DNA of 6,785 bases, taken from Gemmatimonadota bacterium. GTDB taxonomy: Bacteria; Gemmatimonadota; Gemmatimonadetes; Longimicrobiales; RSA9. The notes beneath the pieces are model-generated. The model saw only the letters and a list, made by a program, of their open reading frames with translations, searched no databases and was not told the origin of the DNA. The translations under genes were made by a program, and so were the position numbers. The stretch is taken from assembly GCA_012027055.1 (NCBI GenBank), contig VEPF01000406.1, positions 1-6,785 on the forward strand. Direction: 5' to 3'. Positions 1 to 4,795 of the stretch are shown piece by piece (the first letter of the stretch is position 1; the number at the start of each line of letters is the position of its first letter).

Positions 1-1745
1 AGGGACCGGTTCTTCAGGTCGTCGGTCTCCCCGAACTTGTTGTCGCGCGGGACGTTCGGGTCCTCCTTGAAGCCGTAGTTCAGCAGCATCCGGAAGAAGC
101 CGTTGCTCAGCGCCCGCGTCTCCGCGCGCTCGCGCTTGGGAACGTAGGGCACGTTGTGGTTGATGATCGACAGGATCACCACCCGCTCGTGCAGCACCCG
201 GTTGTGCTTCAGGTTGTGGAGCAACGCGGGCGGCGTCGCTTCCGGGTCGCTGTACATGAACACGGCGACGCCCGGTACCCGGGGGATGCGGCCGTGCTCG
301 AACTGGGCGATGGTGTCGTCCAGCGAGAGCATCCCCGCGCTGAGCCGTGCCCGCAGCACCGCGCGCCCCGTCTTCCACGTGGTCATCAGCGTGAATACGC
401 CCGCGGCGAGCACCAGCGGGAACCAGCCGCCGTGCGGCACCTTGAGCAGGTTGGCGCCCCAGAACGAGAGATCCACCACCAGGAAGCCGGCCGCCAGCGC
501 GGCCACCGCCGCGCTCGGCCAGCGCCACCGCCGGTACGCCACCGCCGTGAACAGCAGCGTGGCGAACACCATGTCCGTGGTCACCGCCACGCCGTATGCG
601 GCCGCCAGGTTGCTGGAGGAGCGGAACCCCAGCACCAGCGCGAGGCAGGCCAGCATCAGCGCCCAGTTCACGGTGGGCACGTAGATCTGCCCGATCTCCG
701 CTGCCGAGGTGTGCTCGATCTCCACGCGCGGCAGATAACCGAGCTGCACGGCCTGCCGGGTGAGCGAGAACGCCCCCGAGCTCACCGCCTGCGAGGCGAT
801 CACCGTCGCCGCGGTCGCCAGGGCCACCAGCGGCAGGAGCGCCCACTCGGGCGCCAGGTAGAAGAACGGCAGGTCGGCATGCCGCGGATCCGCGATCAGT
901 ACCGCTCCCTGCCCGAAGTAGCAGAGCAGCAGCGCGGGCAGCACCAGCGCGAACCAGGCCACGCGGATCGGCCGGCGCCCGAAGTGGCCCATGTCCGCGT
1001 AGAGGGCCTCCGCCCCCGTGACCGCCAGGAAGACCGAGCCCAGGACCAGGAACCCCGCCCAGCCGTTGCGCAGGAAGAAGGCGAAGGCGTGCGTGGGGTT
1101 CAGGGCCGCGAGCACCGCCGGGTGGCGGACCACCTGCGCCAGACCCAGTCCTCCGATGGTGATGAACCAGACCAGCGTGACCGGGCTGAAAATGCGCGCC
1201 ACCCCGGCCGTGCCCCGGCTCTGGAACGCGAACAGCCCGATCAGGATCGCGATCGTGATCGGCACGATGAAGGGTTGCACCACGGGCGTCGCCACCTGCA
1301 GGCCTTCCACCGCGGAGAGCACCGAGATGGCGGGCGTGATGATGCCATCGCCGTACAGCAGCGACGCCCCGAAGAGCCCCAGCAGCACCAGCACCCGGCC
1401 GGTGCCCGTGGCGCGCTCCCGCCGGGGGGGCGCCACCAGCGATGTGAGCGCCAGGATGCCCCCCTCGCCCTGGTTATCCGCCCGCAGCACGAACACCAGG
1501 TACTTCACCGAGATCACCAGGATCAGGGCCCAGCAGATCAGGGACAGGACCCCCAGCACGTTTGCCGGGCTCGGGGCCAGGCCGTAATTCTGGTGGAAGG
1601 ACTCGCGGAAGGCATACAGCGGGCTCGTGCCGATGTCCCCGAAGACGACCCCCAGGGTGGCGAAAGCCAGCGCGCGCAGGCGGGGACCGTGCGCCGCGGC
1701 CCCGCCCTGGCGAGCTTCGCCATCCCGATGTTCTTCCGGCTTCAC
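1..1745 (-). CDS. kup: Kup-family potassium uptake transporter (3' end beyond window)
   Basis: This is a low-affinity K+ uptake system of the Kup/HAK/KT family, an inner-membrane K+/H+ symporter. Read on the reverse strand from a GTG at 1745, 581 codons are open without interruption to the left edge. The family signature GDIGTSP lies at residues 36-42, with Asp37 matching the functionally important Asp23 of E. coli Kup. It is followed by LYAFRES, then RADNQGEGG, LLYGDGIITPAIS (Y131, G132, D133), and AYGVAVTTDMVF near residue 384. Hydrophobic segments run through roughly the first 430 residues, and the soluble C-terminal domain has LLHNLKHNRVLHERVV and LLNYGFKEDPNVP. E. coli Kup has 622 residues, so about 80 are probably missing. 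GTG1745 is chosen because no in-frame ATG precedes the conserved core and GGGGA lies 11 nt upstream; this start is only moderately sure. It is transcribed divergently from the M50B-like gene. No frameshift is visible. Confidence 0.96.
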   Translation of the reverse strand, partial: MKPEEHRDGEARQGGAAAHGPRLRALAFATLGVVFGDIGTSPLYAFRESFHQNYGLAPSPANVLGVLSLICWALILVISVKYLVFVLRADNQGEGGILALTSLVAPPRRERATGTGRVLVLLGLFGASLLYGDGIITPAISVLSAVEGLQVATPVVQPFIVPITIAILIGLFAFQSRGTAGVARIFSPVTLVWFITIGGLGLAQVVRHPAVLAALNPTHAFAFFLRNGWAGFLVLGSVFLAVTGAEALYADMGHFGRRPIRVAWFALVLPALLLCYFGQGAVLIADPRHADLPFFYLAPEWALLPLVALATAATVIASQAVSSGAFSLTRQAVQLGYLPRVEIEHTSAAEIGQIYVPTVNWALMLACLALVLGFRSSSNLAAAYGVAVTTDMVFATLLFTAVAYRRWRWPSAAVAALAAGFLVVDLSFWGANLLKVPHGGWFPLVLAAGVFTLMTTWKTGRAVLRARLSAGMLSLDDTIAQFEHGRIPRVPGVAVFMYSDPEATPPALLHNLKHNRVLHERVVILSIINHNVPYVPKRERAETRALSNGFFRMLLNYGFKEDPNVPRDNKFGETDDLKNRS

Positions 1746-1870
1746 GTCGAAACCGTTCCCCGGTTCAGCGGACGCCGGAGAGTACCATGCACCCCCGACC
1801 GCGGGCAACGGCGGAACCCGGCCCGCCGCGGCCCCGTAGGGTTGAGGACACGCCGAAACCGGGAGCCCGG
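1746..1870. other. Divergent intergenic spacer between kup and the M50B-like gene
   Basis: These 125 bp separate the GTG of kup (minus strand) from the ATG of the M50B-like gene (plus strand). Both genes must be transcribed from here or from a little inside each other. The stretch is GC-rich, and I see no convincing -35/-10 pair on either strand, no operator-like palindrome and no riboswitch-like fold. The frames open through it carry no recognisable protein. Confidence 0.6.
1862..1865 (+). promoter_or_regulatory. Shine-Dalgarno site of the M50B-like gene
   Basis: GGAG lies five bases before the ATG at 1871. It supports that ATG over upstream starts in the same open frame, which would add about 100 arginine- and proline-rich residues antisense to kup. 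Confidence 0.6.
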
Positions 1871-2542
1871 ATGAATCCTTCGGAGCGACGTCGCCTGCTG
1901 TTGATCACCGCCCTCGCCGCGTACCTGGTGGCGCTCTGGGTACTCTGGCCCACCGTGTTCGTGTATCCGCTCAAGATCTTCGTGGTCTTCCTGCATGAGC
2001 TCAGCCATGCCCTGGCGGCCATGGCCACCGGCGGACAGGTGGCCTCCATCCGGCTGGATGCCCGCGAGGGCGGCGCCACCTGGGTGCGGGGGGGGAGCCG
2101 CTTCATCACCCTGTCCGCGGGCTACCTTGGCAGCCTGCTCTGGGGCCTGCTGCTCCTGGCCGTCGCCCGCTGGCGGCCGCGCGCGGCCCGCGCGGGCGTG
2201 CAGGGACTCGGCATCCTGCTGCTGCTCATCACCGTGGCGTACGTCCGGGGCGCGTTCGGGATCCTGTTCGGACTGCTCTTCGGCTGCGCTCTGTTCGCGG
2301 CCGGGCGTCGGCTCCGGCAGGACGCGGCCGTCCTGGTGCTGAGCGCCCTGGGTGTGACCAGTGCCGTCTACGCACTGCTCGACATCCGGAGCGACATCCT
2401 GCTCCGCCCGGGTGCGCTCTCCGATGCGGCGCTGCTGGCGCAGCTGACGGGTATCCCGGCCCTGGTCTGGGGCGTGCTGTGGGGCGGGCTCGCGCTCGTC
2501 GCCTGCGGCCTCATGTTGCGCCGCATCTGGAAGACGCCCTGA
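1871..2542 (+). CDS. M50B-like polytopic membrane metalloprotease-family protein
   Basis: This 223-residue, very hydrophobic protein resembles the M50B-like peptidase family, which is related to site-2 proteases that cut within membranes. The HExxH zinc motif is intact as HELSH (H42, E43, H46), inside a membrane segment after a short N-terminal helix. The family pattern continues with TGG (53-55), an acidic/glycine stretch with EGGATWVRGG (66-75), then SAGYLGSLLWG (82-92). About six or seven membrane segments can be drawn: 9-30, 33-52, 79-98, 112-129, 130-145, 152-170 and 195-217. DIRSD (171-175) after the sixth segment could supply a further metal-binding acid, but the usual LDG motif of M50 proteases is not obvious. 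The substrate is unknown, and many members of this family have no proven proteolytic activity. The start is supported by GGAG five bases upstream. The gene is divergent from kup and 211 bp before the archease gene, so a shared transcript is possible but not shown. Confidence 0.85.
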   Translation: MNPSERRRLLLITALAAYLVALWVLWPTVFVYPLKIFVVFLHELSHALAAMATGGQVASIRLDAREGGATWVRGGSRFITLSAGYLGSLLWGLLLLAVARWRPRAARAGVQGLGILLLLITVAYVRGAFGILFGLLFGCALFAAGRRLRQDAAVLVLSALGVTSAVYALLDIRSDILLRPGALSDAALLAQLTGIPALVWGVLWGGLALVACGLMLRRIWKTP

Positions 2543-2753
2543 CCGGCGACGACCGTCTTCCCAACGACAAACCGGCGCCAGCGGCAGCGGGCGCTGGGTC
2601 ACATTGTCCCTGGTGCGAGACCGGCGCCGGCCGCGTCCCGGACCCCGCTTCCCACACGCACACAGCGACTTGCACGGTTTCCGCCACGCCGGCATGACGG
2701 CGGCACGGATTATCCGCAGCCGGGCCCTCACGAGATTCCCAAGGAGCGCCAGG
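2543..2753. other. Spacer between M50B-like gene and archease gene
   Basis: This 211 bp stretch is non-coding apart from an in-frame N-terminal extension of the archease frame, which I do not believe in because of the strong ribosome site at its 3' end. It holds a possible hairpin (CCAGCG 2578-2583 with CGCTGG 2592-2597, no T-run after it), a 10-bp perfect palindrome CCGGCGCCGG (2621-2630), and a partial copy of it, CCGGCGCC, at 2572-2579. The promoter of the archease-rtcB pair is probably here, but no good consensus can be shown. Confidence 0.5.
2741..2746 (+). promoter_or_regulatory. Strong Shine-Dalgarno site of the archease gene
   Basis: AAGGAG lies seven bases before the ATG at 2754, which is close to ideal. 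It decides the start against the in-frame ATGs at 2604 and 2695 and the one three codons later at 2763. Confidence 0.85.
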
Positions 2754-3230
2754 ATGAGCTGGATGACCGCGGGCGCGGGCGCGCGTCTGCTGGACCAGAG
2801 CACCAACCTAGGCATCGAAGCGCACGCCGGCACGTTGCGGCAACTCTTCGACATGGTCGCGCTGGTGACCATGGCGCTCCAGTACCTGCCACAGCCCTTC
2901 GACCCGGCGGAGACCGAGCGCGCGCCGCTGCGCGCGGCGCTGGAGGCGCTCGGAACGCGGGTGCCACCGCGGGATCTGGATCTCGCCGGGCACGACACGG
3001 GCGCCCTGCTGGTGCACTGGCTGCGCGAGTTGAACTACCTGGTGGAGAGCGAGCGCCTGGTGTACACGGGCGCGGCGTTCCGGGAGCTTGGGCCCACGCT
3101 TGGGGCGGCCGTTTCGGGTGTGCGGGCTCGTATTCCCCCGCTGCGCGAGTTGAAGGGCGTCACCTACCACGACCTGGTGGTTGGCCCGGTGGGCGAGGAA
3201 TGGATCGCCCGGATCAGCTTCGACCTGTGA
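2754..3230 (+). CDS. Archease-like protein, RtcB activator (divergent)
   Basis: This 158-residue protein matches archease in length and layout. Archease is a metal-binding cofactor that speeds guanylylation of the RNA ligase RtcB and allows multiple turnover. The N-terminal LLDQSTNLGIEA (12-23) aligns with the family's DHTADVGI motif. ALLVHWLRELNYLV (84-97) matches the LLxxWLxELxYL helix. LKGVTYHDL (133-141) matches the VKAxTYH strand with its functional Lys (K134), and the protein ends in SFDL with the conserved penultimate Asp (D157). An archease-rtcB pair is a common arrangement, and here rtcB starts 4 nt after this stop. In the first motif D14 is kept, but the His is Gln15 and the second Asp is Asn18, so one expected metal-binding acid is gone. 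The segment between the first motif and the WL helix (about 24-80) is poorly conserved. The family call rests on the C-terminal motifs, the size and the neighbour. Start chosen by AAGGAG at 2741-2746. Confidence 0.82.
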   Translation: MSWMTAGAGARLLDQSTNLGIEAHAGTLRQLFDMVALVTMALQYLPQPFDPAETERAPLRAALEALGTRVPPRDLDLAGHDTGALLVHWLRELNYLVESERLVYTGAAFRELGPTLGAAVSGVRARIPPLRELKGVTYHDLVVGPVGEEWIARISFDL

Positions 3231-3234
3231 GATC

Positions 3235-4689
3235 ATGGCCCGCGCCGAGCTGCTGATGGAAACCGTGGCGCCGGAACCGGACGGGACTTCCGCTTCCTGC
3301 TGGAGTATTCCGAAGCACGGCGGGATGCGGGTGAGCGCCCACCTGTACGGCGACCGCGCCACGCTGGCGGAAGTCACCGCGGGAGAGACTCTGACCCAGT
3401 TGGCCGCCGTGGCGTCCCTGCCGGGCGTGGTCGGGCCGGTGTGCGCACTCCCTCAAGTCCAGCCCGGCTGCGGCTTCCCGGCCGGCGCGGTGGCCGCCTT
3501 CGCTGCCCGGGCCGGAGGGGTGATCGTGCCGGGCGGCATCGGCTACGACATCAATTGCGGCGTCCGGCTTCTGAGCGCCGCCGTGGACGCCAGCGAGCTG
3601 CGGCCCCGGCTGGCGACACTGATGGACGACCTGCTCCGGGGCGCGCTGTACGCGCCCATGCGCCTGAGCGCTCCCGAGCTGGCCTCGGTACTGGGACACG
3701 GGGCGAGCTGGGCGGTGGCCCACGGTTGCGGGATTCCGGCGGACGTGGACCCGCTCGACTGGCGCGGCACGATGCCGGGAGCCGACCCGCGCCTGGGCTC
3801 GGAGCGGGCGCTGGTGCGAGGCGGAGGCCAGCTGGGGACACTGGGCTCGGGGAGCCACTTCGTCGAGATCGGGTATGTCGAGCGCATCCTGGATCCGGCC
3901 GCGGCGGATGCGCTTTCGCTGCGCGCAGGCCAGGTGACCGCAATGCTCCACAGCGGGTCTCGCGGCCTGGGATACCAGGTCAGCGCGGATGGGGTGGAGC
4001 TCATGCAGCGTGCGGTCGAGCGCTATCGCATCCAGCTGCCGGACCGACAGCTGGCCTGCGCACCCCTCGCCAGTGACGAGGCCCGCCGCTTCCTGGGCGC
4101 CCTCGCCGCAGCCGCCAATTACGCGTTCGCGAACCGCCAGGTGCTCACGCACCGGGTGCGGGAGGCCGTGGCCCGGGCGCTCGCCGTGCCCGTGGACGCA
4201 CTCGGGCTATCGGTCCTGTGCGACGTCCCCCACAACCTCGCGGCGTTCGAAAACCACGTGGTGGAGGGCCGCGCGCTGAGCTTGTGCGTGCACCGGCGGG
4301 GCGCGGCGCGGGGCCTGCCCGCGGGCCACCCGGACCTGCCGAACGCACTGCGCGGCCTCGGCCAGCCGGTGGTGCTGCCCGGGGACATGGGCCGGTATTC
4401 GCTGCTGCTGCTTCCGGAGCCGGGGATTGCGGCCACCTTCAACTCCCTGCCGCACGGTGCAGGACGCCGGCTCGGTCGGGCGGCCGCCCATGGCCGGCCG
4501 AGCAGCCACCCCTGGCCGCACGAGCTGGCCGACGCGGGCATCGAGGTCCGATCCGCAGCCCCGGAGATTGTCGAGGAGTGCACTCCGGACGCGTACCATG
4601 AGCTGGAGGCCATCCTGGAAGTGCTGTCGGCGGCCCGGCTGGCCCGACCGGTCGCGCGGCTCCGGCCGCTGGGGGTGCTGCGCGGCTGA
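3235..4689 (+). CDS. rtcB: RtcB-family RNA ligase with altered active-site motifs
   Basis: RtcB joins RNA 2',3'-cyclic-phosphate or 3'-phosphate ends to 5'-OH ends, using GTP and Mn(II), in tRNA splicing and RNA repair. This 484-residue protein has almost the length of Pyrococcus horikoshii RtcB (481) and can be followed motif by motif. GYDINCGVR gives D105 and C108, GSHFVEIG gives H208, LHSGSRGLG gives H239, and CDVPHN gives H333; these correspond to the Mn ligands D95, C98, H203, H234 and H329. HGAGR gives H407, matching the nucleophile H404. ACAP and AAANYAFANR are also typical. Several near-invariant residues differ: the MPDxH motif reads LPQVQ (Q74, Q76), GNH reads GSH (S207), RKGATR reads RRGAAR (R355), CHGAGR reads PHGAGR, and the terminal KG reads RG (R483, matching K480). 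Fold and metal centre are therefore intact, but GTP binding may be altered. ATG3235 follows the archease stop by 4 nt; ATG3256 (residue 8) is an alternative, and neither has a clear Shine-Dalgarno site. A terminator follows at 4745. Confidence 0.95.
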   Translation: MARAELLMETVAPEPDGTSASCWSIPKHGGMRVSAHLYGDRATLAEVTAGETLTQLAAVASLPGVVGPVCALPQVQPGCGFPAGAVAAFAARAGGVIVPGGIGYDINCGVRLLSAAVDASELRPRLATLMDDLLRGALYAPMRLSAPELASVLGHGASWAVAHGCGIPADVDPLDWRGTMPGADPRLGSERALVRGGGQLGTLGSGSHFVEIGYVERILDPAAADALSLRAGQVTAMLHSGSRGLGYQVSADGVELMQRAVERYRIQLPDRQLACAPLASDEARRFLGALAAAANYAFANRQVLTHRVREAVARALAVPVDALGLSVLCDVPHNLAAFENHVVEGRALSLCVHRRGAARGLPAGHPDLPNALRGLGQPVVLPGDMGRYSLLLLPEPGIAATFNSLPHGAGRRLGRAAAHGRPSSHPWPHELADAGIEVRSAAPEIVEECTPDAYHELEAILEVLSAARLARPVARLRPLGVLRG

Positions 4690-4706
4690 GCGGCGCGCCC
4701 GGCGAG

Positions 4707-4738
4707 TTGACCGCAGCGGGCGAACGCCGCAGTATATG
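4707..4738 (+). promoter_or_regulatory. Possible promoter for the sensor kinase gene
   Basis: TTGACC (4707-4712) resembles a -35 box, and TATATG (4733-4738), in the only A/T-rich patch nearby, resembles a -10 box. The 20 bp spacing is longer than the preferred 17. Transcription would begin about at the foot of the hairpin at 4745. It is the best candidate in a very short space, but it is weak. Confidence 0.3.
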
Positions 4739-4744
4739 CGAAGT

Positions 4745-4776
4745 GCGAGGCCGCCAGGCAGGCGGCCTCGCTTTTT
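4745..4776 (+). terminator. Intrinsic terminator after rtcB
   Basis: A perfect 11-bp stem is formed by GCGAGGCCGCC (4745-4755) and GGCGGCCTCGC (4761-4771), with a five-base loop AGGCA, followed directly by TTTTT (4772-4776). It lies 55 nt after the rtcB stop and should end the archease-rtcB transcript. It also sits only 19 nt before the kinase ATG at 4796. Confidence 0.92.
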
Positions 4777-4795
4777 GTTGCCCCGATCCGAGCCA

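Noticed and set aside
1779..1808. Minus-strand kup promoter candidate TTGCCC, 18 bp spacer, TACTCT
   Set aside because: It matches only 4 of 6 and 3 of 6 consensus bases, which is not enough to separate from chance.
156..1874. 572-codon open frame on the plus strand over kup
   Set aside because: Its product is low-complexity, rich in Arg, His, Gln and Glu, with no recognisable motif. It is the antisense shadow of kup, whose frame holds the full Kup signature.
2578..2597. Hairpin after the M50B-like gene as a terminator
   Set aside because: The stem is only 6 bp with an 8-base loop, and no T-run follows.
2701..2720. Sigma-54-like GGCACG followed by GC before the archease gene
   Set aside because: E. 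coli rtcBA is sigma-54 dependent, so I looked for this. Here the GG and GC elements are 12 bases apart rather than 10, the -12 TTGC is not matched, and no RtcR-like activator gene is in the window.
1742..2998. 418-codon open frame on the minus strand across the M50B-like gene
   Set aside because: Its composition is that of an antisense GC-rich shadow. The plus strand encodes recognisable membrane protein and archease motifs with good ribosome sites.
3021..3154. A 14-base direct repeat (ctgcgcgagttgaa) at 3021 and 3141
   Set aside because: Both copies are in frame in the archease gene and encode Leu-Arg-Glu-Leu in unrelated motifs, so shared codon preference explains it.
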